Positions 10,371 to 22,100 of a stretch of DNA of 64,000 nt are shown here, in pieces; the first letter of the stretch is position 1; each line of letters starts with the position of its first letter. The notes below the pieces were generated by a model. That model was not told where the DNA came from and searched no databases. It worked only from the letters and a program-made list of their open reading frames with translations. Made by a program: the position numbers and the translations under genes. The stretch covers positions 62,001-126,000 of the forward strand of contig JAEMBT020000019.1 of NCBI GenBank assembly GCA_018873245.2, given 5' to 3'. The stretch is from Archegozetes longisetosus. Its lineage: Eukaryota > Arthropoda > Arachnida > Sarcoptiformes > Trhypochthoniidae.

Positions 10371-12559
10371 TTATGTTTGATTATTTTGCAAGTTCCGATA
10401 TTTGTTGGATCGAAAGCTAACATATCTGCAAATTCATTCATTAAATCTGATAATTGATCCTGCATCATATCATCAATCTCCGGACCAGTGTCCATAAAGC
10501 CGCTAGCAACAGAAATTTGTATAGGTCTTCCGGTTTTATTGTCTACCCATCTTCCATCAGAGGGTGACCATCGACCTTTCGTTTCCCATTTCAACGTATA
10601 TAAGGGACAATCACGTATTGGTCCGTTGTGTCGATAAGATTCCACGATATTCAAAGGAATGTTACCGCTAACAATAAATTGATGCACTAAGGTGTTCATT
10701 TCACGCCATACTCGAAATGGATCATACTGTGCATAAGGTTTATTAGTATTTTCAAAGCGTGAATACTTAGAAAGATCACAACTCTTTCCTATGTCGCCAT
10801 TTAGTTTCAAATGACATATATTACATCGAATACAAAGTTGATCGAAATAATAAAAGATGTTGAGTATATCGTTTGTCTTTAGCTTAGCTAATGCTATCAA
10901 TAACTCAAATCGATCAGCCGCGAACTTCATGTCATCAATAAGAGAATCATTTCCCCTCTGGATATAATTAGCTTGCCTTGAATATATAGTCTTTGGATAG
11001 TCTTTATTGTTCTCATCTAATTCATCATCAAAATTGGAGAGACTACTGTCGCCAGAATCAATAGGACTACTACAATCAGCATCATAAGAAAATCCTGCAT
11101 TGCACTCATAGTGATAATTTAAATCATTAATATGGTCCATAACTTCTTGTAATGAGTCTGAATATTTATTTGAATTTTCTTTATTCAAAGTTTTGCTACA
11201 TTCGTATAAGTTTTCAGAGCTTAGCTCGTTAGCATTACTTGTAGCAACATTTCTAGCGATCTCGTCTTTCTCATTTTGTTCTGTATTGAAATCACTTCCT
11301 GCTATATTTGCATCATACAAAAGAGGATCCATCATAGAACTCAAAATATCAATATCTTCATATAATGCTTCTAGGTTAAGGTTGGTTATTGAGTCGCTAC
11401 TGAGGCTTTGTAACTCTATATCTTCAAACTCATTATCAAAATGATTGTTTTGAGTGTCATCAAGTTTATCGTTAGTCAGTAATTCAGAAAGATCAAATGA
11501 GGGGTTAGCAAAATTCATTGTTCTCTTCGCATTATCATGATAAAGACCTCTTGTATTCATCGAGTTGCGATAACGATCGATAACTTCCTTTGGAATTTGC
11601 CATTCGTTTATAAATTCAGTTATTTTGTTTTCAATTTCCCTTTTTTCATATTCCTTGATTTTTTTGATAATTCGTGCTTTCGGCACATATCGGCTCGTAT
11701 ATGCAAGTTGTAGTCTCGTCACAGCATTTGTAATGGTTGCAGTATTTACAAAGATTTTCATAAAAATGAATTACATTTAATGGGTCATTACTGTCTACAG
11801 CCCGTGCATAGATTTGCTTATATAGATATTCAGCAGATTTCTTAATATCGTCCTTAGTAAGAAAGTATTCATCCGATGATTTATTAGGCTCTATAGGCTT
11901 AGGTTCCTCTTTTTTGAGTCTTTCTTCATTATCCATGCAAAGAAGAGTGTACTCACCACACAGGATTAAAACGTTTGTATACTTACTTACGACTTTATCT
12001 TTATAGTTCCCGTGGTTGGTTAGATAAGACTGCCTTCTAGGGCATTGCTCTCCAGATAAACAGCCAATGGTGAGACAAAATTTACATAGGCGGTTCAAAA
12101 CCGTTATTATGCTCTCCGCCTTCTCTTCAGCCTTGTCTAAGATTCGACAGAAAACCAAATAGGCACGTTTATCTTTTCGAATAATGTCTGCCATAGTCGC
12201 ATTTAATAGTGGATCGAAATCCGGTTTTGAGAATGCAGCAGCACAAATAGATGGTAACTCATAATCGCTTACAATGCTACCGGCAGATATAGTTATAGGT
12301 TCATCAGAAAGGTTCACTACAGGAACGCGAGCAATCCCGTTTTTGAGGGTAATATTTTGCTCTTTCACATATAGTTTGCGCTTAGAAAGTATTGTTGGAT
12401 TTGACTGCGTATAGCAGTTTGCACTCAGTAAGGTTTTCTTATAGCTTGGCGCACACTTAACAACCTGCATTCCGTTAGCTGGTATTTCAATATTTTCTAT
12501 CGCATGCATTTTGTTTAATATTTTTGGGGTTTTGGGCTTTTAACATCAATCATTTCGTT
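10371..12559 (-). pseudogene. Cys-rich spacer between protease and RT, copy A
   Basis: About 700 residues separate protease and RT, far longer than in ordinary Ty3/Gypsy elements. Three related ~45-residue segments each end in a Cys cluster: LCKFC-X4-C (near 12100), LCKYC-X4-C (near 11740) and LCIRC-X2-C (near 10835). Each is preceded by a D-[DI]-[IM]-[KR] start and a helical stretch. The rest is acidic and Asn/Ser-rich. One extra A in a run near 11663 breaks the frame (frames 11646-12509 and 8609-11761). Function unknown; metal binding is an inference from the Cys pattern. It could be a Gag-like or accessory structural segment. Confidence 0.7.
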
Positions 12560-14091
12560 TTCCTTGAATGCTGCAGAATTAAACACAATATTATTATTAT
12601 AGATATCGATCACCGATTTAGATGCACGATGAAAGTCATATCCTAACAATAGGTCTAAGTGAAATTTTAAAACAACAACAGCAGTTATAGGTATAGAACG
12701 CTCTTTTTATCATCAAAGACGATAATATCGAGCTGTACTTGGCCGCTAATTTTTACAGGCTTTGAGTTAATTCCAGTAATTGGTCTACCTGTATACTTTT
12801 CAATGTTAAGACCAAGTTTTAATGCGAGATCATGAGAAATCATAGTATTCTCTGAACCCGTATCAACCAATGAACAAATTTCACACCCTTTTATTTTTAC
12901 ATAAACAAACATTAATTTGTTTTTACACTTGGGTACGTAGGGATGTATAGCTTGCTGGACAGTGTGACTCAGTCCTGCATTGTTTTGTTTAGACCGATAA
13001 GGACTGTTTTCTCTTGATCGGTTACCTTGTTTATGCGGACAATTTCGTAAATGATGTCCAGGTTCTTGACAATTATAACATATACCTTTACCTTCGGTAT
13101 TTCGACTCTGTGTTAATTTTTCATCAAAATTAAAGTTAACTCGTTTCGGAGCTGTGTTTCTCCTCGAGTTAAAATCGTCTCTTGGTAGAGAACGTCTGAA
13201 CTCTGTATTTTGAGAGTTAAACCCATTTCTATTATAGTTAGGGCTTAAAGATCTGCTATCGCGACTTACGCGTGTCTCATACCTGTCCCAGTTTCGATTG
13301 CCACGACGAAAACTATTTTGACCATTATATTGTCTGTTTAACTGGTATGAGGCATTGTTTTGACGGCTATTATTTTTCAAAGTATGAGTGAGATTTCTTA
13401 CCATATCTCCAAAATTTTTCATTAAAGTGGATAACTCTGTTTCCGACCTACTTTCGGAAATCCCAGAAGTTTCGCACTCTTCAATGCCACGTTCTATTTG
13501 TTTTGCCCTATCTATGAATGCGTTCATAGTTTTAGGAGCATGAGACCGTAGCACTTTTGCAATATCAGGTTTCATTCCCTGATACATGTACTCCATCATA
13601 TCGCTTTCATTCATGCTATCATCTAATTCGAGACACAAATCTCGTTTAGCAAGAATGTAATTGTAAACACTTTCGCCTAAGGCTTGCTTGCGACGTCTTA
13701 GTTCGCTGTGTAAATAACTTTTGTGGTTAGTAGAAAGTAAGTCTGTGGTGATCAGATGTTTGAGGCTTTTCCAATCTGTTGGAGCATTTACGCCTGCACG
13801 CTTAACATTCTGGTCATACCACAGTAGACCATAATCTCTAAGATATGTGGGAAATTTGCGCAACTTAGCAGCATCATCCCAATTATTTGCATCTGCGTGA
13901 TACTCGAATTCTCGTAGCCACTTTACGAGTTCTCGGGTATCGCGACCTGTGAAAGGCTCTAATCTTAAGCTACTAGATGTAGTCATTGACATACGGACTA
14001 CATCTGATACAATATCTTTAAGTTCCTTAGCCGTCAAAGCAGTCACTTCTGAACTAGAAGTGGATAACTCGGATTGCCCTCTAATTGGCAT
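12560..14091 (-). pseudogene. gag: Gag and aspartic protease, copy A
   Basis: ATG at 14091 (MPIRGQSELS). Retrotransposon Gag core (FTGRDTRELVKWL, then WKSLKHLITTDLL), a basic Arg/Asn-rich nucleocapsid stretch, one CCHC zinc knuckle (CYNCQEPGHHLRNC, near 13060), then a retropepsin with VDTGSENTMIS (near 12860). The frame breaks near 12704, where A has one fewer A in a run than copy B. The frame is open upstream of the ATG to 14247, but copy B is frame-shifted there, so that extension is probably leader. Gag and protease are in one frame, with no frameshift signal between them. Confidence 0.88.
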
Positions 14092-14327
14092 TTTAATAAA
14101 ACTAAAAAAAATCAAAGAAGTGTTTCTTTCCTTTATTTGTGTGTTGCTCCTCTGTGATTCAGTCGACGCAACCACCGCGAAGCCAATGCTGGTGACCAAT
14201 TGCAGACACTGATTACGACCACAGTGCAGACCACACAATTTAAACACAAAGGGTAAGAATTGACAACTTCATATATACTTATAACTTCAATACAAACAAC
14301 ATTGATTTCTATACATCTTCAACTCCT

Positions 14328-14345
14328 ATCCCAGCGGTGCCTCCA
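14328..14345 (-). promoter_or_regulatory. Primer binding site, copy A
   Basis: Two bases inside the 5' LTR, the element strand reads TGGAGGCACCGCTGGGAT. TGG start and position fit a tRNA 3'-end primer site; I cannot assign the tRNA by eye. Copy B has the same 18 bases. Confidence 0.75.
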
Positions 14346-14347
14346 AT

Positions 14348-14843
14348 TGTAAAGTCTGGATCTTTAATAGGAGCGTGTACGAAATCAAATTTTAAAATAT
14401 AAGCACTTTATTTAACATAACCACAATAATAAAATTACATAAGATTTCACAGGATTTTAACACTGGAAGAAAGAGCGAAAAATTTAAGAAAAACACGACA
14501 TTTTATAGGAACAATAGGCGGGTTAAATTAGAAAATGTTTTACAATGATAGGCTAAACCTTTTAAGGTTAATAGCGCATTTAGCTAAGATTGGAGGATTG
14601 TTTAACTAGGACATACTTAGGTAGGTTTTAAGAGTTGAAATATGCTTACTATCGGCTGTCTTCATAACTTATGCAGTTGAGACAAGCATGTGAAGATTTC
14701 TTTTGTACAAACAAAAGATAATCTTTAGATCAGTAATAAAAGTTGACATATACGGTGAGTTATGAAAATTAGTTTTAAAGATATAGGTTATTACAAATGT
14801 ATTTTGGTATAGGTCTAATTTAGGAGACTAAGACGTTATTACA
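14348..14843 (-). repeat. 5' LTR of retroelement A
   Basis: 496 bp, pair of 613-1108. On the element strand the promoter-like TATAAAA sits about 310 bp in and an AATAAA polyadenylation signal about 75 bp before the end. ATAT target duplicate follows at 14844-14847. Confidence 0.93.
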
Positions 14844-15274
14844 ATATCCCCACAAATAATATAATTATTCGGTTTCAAGATATCTTTTGCGTTTTGAATT
14901 TGGTTCAGTCTCAAGTCAAACTGATTTAGCTGAATGTTTGGTTCAATGTAAATATTGAATATAATAATGTTTTTGTTATTAAAATTAAGTGAAATTACTG
15001 TTAGATTAATGTCTGATAAGGATTGAATTAAAATAGGATTAATGTTAGAGTTTGTCAAAACTATTGCTGTTTTTGGTGTTTCGTTAGATTTATTGTATAA
15101 GACTTTATGGCTTAAGGGAAAACCACAAATCTTTTGCTTTAGAACGTATAACTCTTGGGCTATAATTATATCAATCTTGAGATCGCTTACCGTTTGTACC
15201 AATTGATTGGTGGCGTATTTGCTTCTCTGGAGATTTATTTGCAGACAATTAATGCAATTATCTTCAATCCCCAT
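14844..15274 (-). mobile_element. R1-clade LINE, ORF2 start (endonuclease N-terminus)
   Basis: ATG at 15274 (MGIEDNCINC). The endonuclease opens with LQINLQRSK and IIAQELYV (catalytic Asn and Glu) and runs to IICGDI at the insertion site of copy A; the remainder is at 1-608. The ATG overlaps the ORF1 stop by 11 bp (ATGGGGATTGA), a start-stop overlap arrangement common in R1/Jockey-group LINEs. The protein would nick target DNA and reverse-transcribe LINE RNA. No internal stop is visible in this part. Confidence 0.85.
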
Positions 15275-16406
15275 AATTGGTGGACTCTATGATGACTCTT
15301 CTTAGGCGCTGGTAAACAGGACATAAGTCACTGAAGACTGTATGATTTGTGTCATGCAGTTGTTTAACTCCCAGTGCAGTGTTATGACGGACACAATTAA
15401 CACATTTCACAGACAGTTGACAGTCGTTGTGTTGATCGGTGACGCAGGTTTGGGCACATTTACCACACACTTGCCCATTGATTGCCTTATCTCGACACTC
15501 ACTTGATTTGTGTCCGAATCGGTGACAACTAAAGCAGCGATTAATAAACAGATATTCACTGAATCTGTGAGACCGCCAACCAATAAATATGCGCTTTAAT
15601 GACATGAGTGTCTTGAAGACCTGTGGGTCAGTTTCTAAAACCCATGAGTTATCTCCATTTGGTGCAGACTTTCTGTATTTAAATCTCACTGTGATCTTAG
15701 TCTTGAGGTCAGCTGCTACGTTGGAAAGTGTCTTGAGTTCTGGGTTTTTGGCGATTATCTCTTCAATTATGTAGTTATCGGTGATATCTTTGTCTACGTT
15801 GAAAATCACAATCTTTGGGTTCTTTGGCTTCGGTTTATTTGCACACAATTCAGTCGTGTTTTTGTCGACACATTTGGTGAACTCCTGTCTATCGGTTTCA
15901 GACATACAATTTACAAGAAGTCCTCCAGAAGTTGTGACCATTTCTCTGATGGCAATCTTTGCATTTAATTTCACTAGTGATTTGATTCGTTGTTCACACA
16001 CTTTGGGCGACATTTTGATCTCTTTGTTTACGTTTTTGACGACAACTGGGAATAGTTTTTTCGGTGATTTCTTGTTGTTTGTGATAAGTTGACCGCTGGA
16101 CAAGATAGATGCGAATGTCTTTGGTGTTGATGACTTTGCCTTTATGACTGACACGTCAGTAATCAATGTTTGGACTTGATTTTCAATGGCTTCCAAACGT
16201 TTATTGAGCGCCACGTGTTTATCACAATTGTCGTCTATTCTGGCCAACCGAGAGGACAGATCACGAATGATGGTCAACAGACCATCAGTACAGTTTTTAG
16301 CTGCAGTTTTGACCGCATTTGCGGTACCCTTATGTTCACTAATCACAGAATTTAGTGAAAGGATGAGAGACAGCCTCATAGGCAACCACTCTCTCTGACT
16401 TCTCAC
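15264..16406 (-). CDS. R1-clade LINE ORF1 (Gag-like, zinc knuckles)
   Basis: 380 codons of open frame. The N-terminal half is charged and coiled-coil-like. The middle holds an RRM-like segment (KIVIFNVDKDI). The C-terminal third has Cys/His knuckles: CFSCHRFGHKSSEC, then CGKCAQTCVTDQHNDC, then a third starting CVNC, typical of R1-clade ORF1 proteins that bind LINE RNA. An ATG at about 16409 (MSEKSE) lies one frame away, so the true start may be lost through a 1-bp change near 16350-16400. The 5' end directly adjoins TTAGG-type repeats. Confidence 0.85.
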   Translation of the reverse strand: MRSQREWLPMRLSLILSLNSVISEHKGTANAVKTAAKNCTDGLLTIIRDLSSRLARIDDNCDKHVALNKRLEAIENQVQTLITDVSVIKAKSSTPKTFASILSSGQLITNNKKSPKKLFPVVVKNVNKEIKMSPKVCEQRIKSLVKLNAKIAIREMVTTSGGLLVNCMSETDRQEFTKCVDKNTTELCANKPKPKNPKIVIFNVDKDITDNYIIEEIIAKNPELKTLSNVAADLKTKITVRFKYRKSAPNGDNSWVLETDPQVFKTLMSLKRIFIGWRSHRFSEYLFINRCFSCHRFGHKSSECRDKAINGQVCGKCAQTCVTDQHNDCQLSVKCVNCVRHNTALGVKQLHDTNHTVFSDLCPVYQRLRRVIIESTNYGD

Positions 16407-16408
16407 TC

Positions 16409-16442
16409 ATGACTGGTTAGGTTAGGTTAGGTCAGGTTAGGC
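16409..16442 (+). repeat. TTAGG-type telomeric repeat block at LINE 5' end
   Basis: About five GGTTA units with two substitutions (GGTTAGGTTAGGTTAGGTCA). TTAGG is the standard arthropod telomere unit. It touches the LINE 5' end, which recalls TRAS/SART elements of the R1 clade that target these repeats; this could also be a chance microsatellite. Confidence 0.6.
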
Positions 16443-17764
16443 TAGGGCGTGGTCCATAACTGTTTCATATGTTAAACTTTAAGAAGTCATAACTTTTGAA
16501 CCCGATAAGATATACCAGATATTTAAACGGTTTTATTAAATTCAGCTCAAGCCCCAAAATATGGCCATCTCGAAATTTTATTTTTCCAGAAAAAAATTGT
16601 TGGAGGTGGGTTTTATGGAATTTACACTGACACCGGGGGGGCTAACAAAGTAATTTTTATATTTCTTTGCGCTGCTTCTAAAGCTGCATGAAATGACTAT
16701 TTCAATTTTCGCTGCGTTAAAATTTATATTTTTAAGGGTTGTTTTCTTTAAAAAACTATGAGCCGGGGGGCTATTCCCATTAACTGTGCTTGGTGAGCTG
16801 AATCGAGTGACACCACTCTCGACCTCCTAGCCTCCCACTCGACCTTGCCCGTTGGCGACCAACATTAGTTTTAAGAACGACATAAGATAGAATGCAGAAA
16901 AGGTATATAAGGAGAGCAGGGAAAGTGTGGAAGGGTGATATAGATAGTTTATGTTAATAAGCGTATAACATGTAATAATGAATATTTTAAATAAAGTTAC
17001 GTTAGTATCGATAGTGAAAATTGTGTTAATTCGTCAATTCATCAATACTTCGCGTATTATAAAGAGTGGAAGTTATAATTTAAAACACGAGTCCAGCCTG
17101 ACTCTAACAAAAACGAATTGAGATCTCACATTGAGGTCTCCGATCTCAATTTGTACAACTAACTAACAACAAAACATAAGACAATATAAATTGTTTAATA
17201 CAAATTCTAAAATTAGAAAAGATCCCAAGTCACGAAATAAACGTGACGATATATATAGATCGAGTACAAGTGAACGGCTAGAAATCTCTTTCTAGAGAAC
17301 CGGCCGCGCCGATCAACAACTTTATTTATACTCAATATTCGACATTCCTCCAGTTCTATTGATAACAATTGGACCGATTGGAGCCCAGACACTTATCAGT
17401 AAATTATTCTTTTTAAAACTTCTTTGAAAAATCTTGCACTTGGCGATCAATCTCAAATCATTCGCAAAATAAATCTCATAACATGTAACACAAAATTTCC
17501 AATAAATATTTCGAGTTTTAGAATTATAAATTGAACAAAAATGAATATTTTACAGTTAACTCAGATTGTCATTCGATGTTCATATAACCGCTTGAAGCTG
17601 TTTCTCGATCGAAAAAAGCAAAGTGTCAACAACTTTCAATAGCATAAATATATTAACAATTATAATGTAATATAAATTATTGAATAAATGATTCAATAAC
17701 TTGTATAAACATATTAGAAATTTATACATTCCTATAATGTCGATGAGCTACAATAATATTTCTC
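16443..17764. other. Noncoding stretch with a possible solo LTR
   Basis: No convincing gene. 16443-16787 looks like an old repeat, with G runs near 16636 and 16765. 16788-17109 has LTR-like traits on the plus strand: TG start, GGTATATAAGGAGAGC (TATA) near 16900, AATAAA near 16990 and a CTCTAACA end. The flanking bases do not form a duplication, so this is weak. 17114-17154 holds a short inverted repeat (GAGATC/GATCTC). Confidence 0.3.
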
Positions 17765-18010
17765 TTAAACTAAACTAAGAGGATGAAATTCTCGTCCAAG
17801 AGTTTCGTTGAAAATACAGCAGTAGCATGTCCCAAACAAAAATTGAAATTGGCAATATCTATTTGAATCACAACTGATATTTCTAGATTCCTCATTATTC
17901 CTGTAGCAGCGCGCTCGATTTCCATCACAGCTTTCTAAACAGAAAGGGCTAACAGTATCTTTGCAGGCTAATAACAGCATAAAGTAAGCTAATAAGACCG
18001 GCAACTTCAT
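17765..18010 (-). CDS. Small secreted cysteine-rich protein (81 aa)
   Basis: ATG at 18010. A clear signal peptide (MKLPVLLAYFMLLLACKDTVS) is followed by a ~60-residue mature part with eight Cys spaced C-X3-C-X6-C-X11-C-X5-C-X8-C-X1-C-C. Eight Cys imply four disulfides in an extracellular peptide. One N-glycosylation motif (NETL) follows the last Cys. A TATA box lies upstream at 18066-18073, with about 55 bases to the ATG. I do not recognise the family; defensin-like, venom-like or salivary peptides share this general build, but nothing here decides between them. No introns or frame breaks are visible, which stands out in a region full of broken genes. Confidence 0.7.
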   Translation of the reverse strand: MKLPVLLAYFMLLLACKDTVSPFCLESCDGNRARCYRNNEESRNISCDSNRYCQFQFLFGTCYCCIFNETLGREFHPLSLV

Positions 18011-18065
18011 TGTTGAAAATCAGTGAAACTGAAATTTGTTTGTTAGTTTGGTAGCGTTGTCCTAA

Positions 18066-18073
18066 TATTTATA
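18066..18073 (-). promoter_or_regulatory. TATA box of the secreted Cys-rich gene
   Basis: TATAAATA on the minus strand, 55 bp before the ATG, at a plausible distance for a short 5' UTR. Confidence 0.5.
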
Positions 18074-19187
18074 CTAATCTGATCGTTTGTATGATCTGAG
18101 TGGAGTTGAGAATAATTATATGAAATTAATAGCATAGTAAAAAGAGTACACATCTTACCTTTTATGATTTTTGATCACAGTATCCCCATTTGTGCGGATA
18201 CACAAGTGCGATAACTTCAAAAAAATGTTTCCATTAACGACAGCAAACGTTTATTAGCTAAACATTAAAAAAATGTCACACTAAAGTAATACTAATTATT
18301 TGGAAACATTAACTGCAAAGTCATCCTACTGTGATTGTAAGGATCTATATTACCAGAACTGCTTTCAGTAATGCTAGAGCATGCAAAGTAAGATAAGAAA
18401 AATCTCTTATTTGTTTGATTTATCATTTTTGCATGTTGTATGTCTTTTTCATGCTCAGAGACTAGTGTGATTAACTTGTTTATTCCTGAGAGCAATATCA
18501 TCATAGAAACAGTTATCAATTTTCGAAATCATCAAAAAGCTTCACAACGTTTTATTTCCTGTTTACTTTAGATTTATATGTAACTCTCGAGTTAATGTAT
18601 TGTTTTAAATAGGTCAATAGAAGTTTTAGCAATTAATAAGACTTTGTGTTTTACTATAGTTACTATCACAACTTTTATGAAAAGGTTTATTATTAGTTTG
18701 CATTACAAAGCTCATATTACTCTATTCAATAAACCTTACTGTTAATGGGTATGCTTCGCAATTGAATCACTGCGATTGCGTATTCCATCAATAGATCTCA
18801 GCAGTGTATAAAATACTAATTCTGGCGCACGCCCTTTTCGCCCTTTTTTATTATTTCAAAAAAGCATGTAAAATAGCATATTTTCATACTATTTTGACAA
18901 AATAATGATAAAAATGAAAAAAAATTGTTGTTTTCCAACAACTTAATCAGATAATATTACATAATTTTCATGTCATAAGATAAAAGTAAAAGCACATGAA
19001 AATTTTATGATATTCGTCTATGATAGCAATATTTTCAAGGTTGAAATGGAGCGCTTGGACACGTTTGCTTATATATTATTAGTTATAGAAATTATCCGTT
19101 ATCCTATCAGAAAAAAGATAAGATAAAAATTATTAAAGCTATTTATTGTTTATCAAATAAGAAATCCGTTATTTACATGAAATACAC
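18074..19187. other. Intergenic, no gene supported
   Basis: AT-rich. A 75-codon minus-strand open frame (18292-18519) starts with a hydrophobic stretch but has no supporting context, so I do not call it. Confidence 0.4.
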
Positions 19188-22100
19188 TTGAAAAGTATAG
19201 AATTTTCCAGCCAATTGAAAACGGGATCGAATAGAACACTTAAGGTTAGCACAACAATAAAATTTGTTACACTCTCTGTTGTAGAAACTACTTGTGACGT
19301 CTCTAGTATCTGTTCAGGATCTAGTCAATCTCCGAGTGGTAAAACTAAAATAGAACTTTGTTTCGATTTGGGGTGCGGTAAATCGTGTGTTGGGATAGAA
19401 AGGGATGCTAAAACTTTTCAATTTATACAACATGGGAATCAATCGGACATCATCTCATCAATAATTAATGGTAAGTCAATCTTAATGATTATTTATTCAT
19501 TTAATTTGTTGTCGATATGTTTACTTTTTTTACCAATTAGTCAATATGCATATTAACCCAATATCCGCCGAAGATGATGACAACCATTTATCTTCGAAAA
19601 ATGTTAAACGTAAAAGACCAAATCGCGCCAAATCTCCTAGCAAGAAAAAGAGGCATAAAGACGAAGAAAATAGTGATAAGAGAAGTGTAAAACTTTATTC
19701 TTCATTTGGTGGCAATCCAGACACCCAGTATGATGGTTGTACTATTATGAATTTTAATTTATTTATGAGAAGAAACGGATTGTAAGTGAAAATGTATTTT
19801 TATTTAATAATAAAAGTTGAAAATGTTCTACTTCAATTTTGTAGTGAGTATATTAATAATAGTATTTATATTGATCACGAAGAGCGTAGCATTTTAAAAG
19901 TCTTATAGGTTCAGAGATTACAATGTCTAAACTCCAAGAGATGAAGCATTTTATAGACAATCGTAATCCAGAAAAACTTTTATTTAAATATGTTTCGGGT
20001 ACCATGCTTTCACCATTTGACGCATACGTGATATTCTTTGTATATTTAATAAAACTTTTCATCACGAAGAATACTGAAAATATTGAATTGGAGGTATGTA
20101 ATTCAATTTATATTATCTCGTGTAACTTGTATTTTTCTCTATTAGAAAATTCTAATTGGAAGCCCCATTTTCTTCGGTATCAAAGAAACGAACGAATTGG
20201 TAGAACTTTTAAAATGTGTGCTCACCGAAATCTACCATTACTATGACTTGTCGAACCATCCAATACCACAAATTTATTTAATAAGTGAAGCCATTTTAGC
20301 CATCAATTATTTTGTGACGTCTTTCAAATTAGACAATTCTTTTGTTAAAATGTAATATTTATATTATTTATTTTGTATTATGAAACTTTTAATTTATTAC
20401 TTATTCATTTAGGGTTAAGGCAACCAAATCAGTCAGCATGAAATCTGGGGATGTGCCAAGTCCTAAAATTGCAATTTTATTGTTGGATATTGGACATTCG
20501 TCGATTAATGCCTCAGTGAAACTGGTGAAAATAGAAGAATACCTGAATCAACCCTAAAAACTTGTCCATTTATCAAGGCGGTGTTGATTGCGGCGGCAAT
20601 CTCGTTACACAACTAATTAAAGATTATATTTTGAAAATAGTTGAACAGGCCGACTATGACCTTAATGATGACAAATATCCTTTTGAGTTAGATTACAAAA
20701 TTCGTCAAACTGAAATCTAAAAAATATTTAAATAAAACCTTTTTATTTTTTCTTGTATAGTGACTCCACTTGGGACAATATCAAGATAAATCTATTAAAA
20801 CAACATAATATACCCGATTTTGAACCATTTAAAAGGATAATAAAGCTTCAAGTATTCGAAAAGCTGTACAATGTAAAGATCAAAGATTTCAACTTTGAAA
20901 ATATTCTAAAACCTTATCTCAAGATGCTTAAACTGTTACTCGATGATCTCGCGAATCGACTCGATAATTACATTGAAGAATTGTGAGTATATTTTCCACA
21001 TTCATTTTTGTACGAAATGCTTTCTAATTTTTTTAGATTCATTTTTGATGGCAAGAGAGTGACTAAAATATATTTAGTCATTACTGGTGGTGGAAGTCTT
21101 GAGCCATTTTCAATACGAATAATAGAAAAATGGGCCGAGACCAAACGCTTTTCCAAGACAGTTTACTCGGATTCTTCATATCGAAGCGTCGTAACCGGAG
21201 CGAACCTACTCGCTTTGCCCAATGAATTCCACAATCATGATAAAATCTATTCGGACAATAAGACGCCATCTCATATAGACGTTATTACGCAAAAGGTGGA
21301 CAAGTTTCAAATTGGACCAGTGGTTATGGATTTTTTTGAAAACTTTTATATCCGTCCCGAAGATGAAGAGCAATCTGTAAAATCAATGAAGGATCATGCC
21401 GACGTTGAATATATTAATGGCTATTGTTTTTCTTATTCTTATTTTGTCAATTTTATTAATAATAAAAAGAGGAAACAATACCGAAATTCAAAGGCAGATT
21501 ATACAAAAAATATTGAATGGCTTCTACTGGATTGCAAGCGCAATCCTCGAGAAGTCGCTTCTTCACTTGTCAACTTTATTACGTGTGATCATAGCTCCCT
21601 CGATCGCTATGATTATCTTGTTTATTTAATTTATAACTGATTTTCAATCATTTGTCCGAAAAATCAGTCGCTACCAATATTGGACTATTCCTATTCATCC
21701 GAGTTACTGGTAGTCAAGAAAAAGGTGGAGAACCTCAGTCTGAAGGTTAGAGAATCTGAGAAAAGTTTGAAACATCGAGTGCCCGAAATTTTGTAATAGT
21801 TGTGATTATTACAAGTTGAGAATTTCAAAGATTCATTATGCAAATCTTAATAATGAATTTGAAATAATGAAAAATTTCGACTATAAATTCTCCTATTCGA
21901 GGGATTCACCAATTAAAGGTAGTAAAACAATACTCATCGGTATAATTTTCTTTAATTTTTGTTTTCTTTTTTCGCAGAAATTGAATTGGAAATTGCCGAA
22001 ACGTTTGATGGAATTCAAAATTCTACAACTCTGATTAATCATTCCATCAACATGGAAACAATGTTTGACGATTTGGTCAATTTCATTTATGACAACAAAT

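Larger units (their letters stand above)
613..14843 (-). mobile_element. Giant env-bearing Ty3/Gypsy-type retroelement, copy A
   Basis: A complete LTR retroelement of 14,231 bp on the minus strand. Two 496-bp LTRs (TG...CA ends) bound it, and a 4-bp ATAT duplication flanks it (609-612 and 14844-14847). Order in its own sense: 5' LTR, PBS, gag, protease, Cys-rich spacer, RT, RNase H, integrase, env module 1, env module 2, antisense chromodomain gene, tandem repeats, small sense ORF, polypurine tract, 3' LTR. Typical gypsy-group elements are 5-9 kb, so this is about twice usual size, mainly from the spacer and the 3' accessory region. A 4-bp alternating target duplication is typical of errantiviruses. 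It interrupts ORF2 of an R1-clade LINE. The LTR pair looks identical by eye, so the insertion is recent, yet several 1-bp frame breaks are present. Confidence 0.93.

Noticed and set aside
16788-17109. Solo LTR
   Set aside because: TATA, AATAAA and TG/CA ends are present, but no target duplicate or partner; kept only as a low-confidence note.
18292-18519. 75-codon minus-strand open frame as a gene
   Set aside because: Hydrophobic start but no promoter, homologue or conserved pattern.
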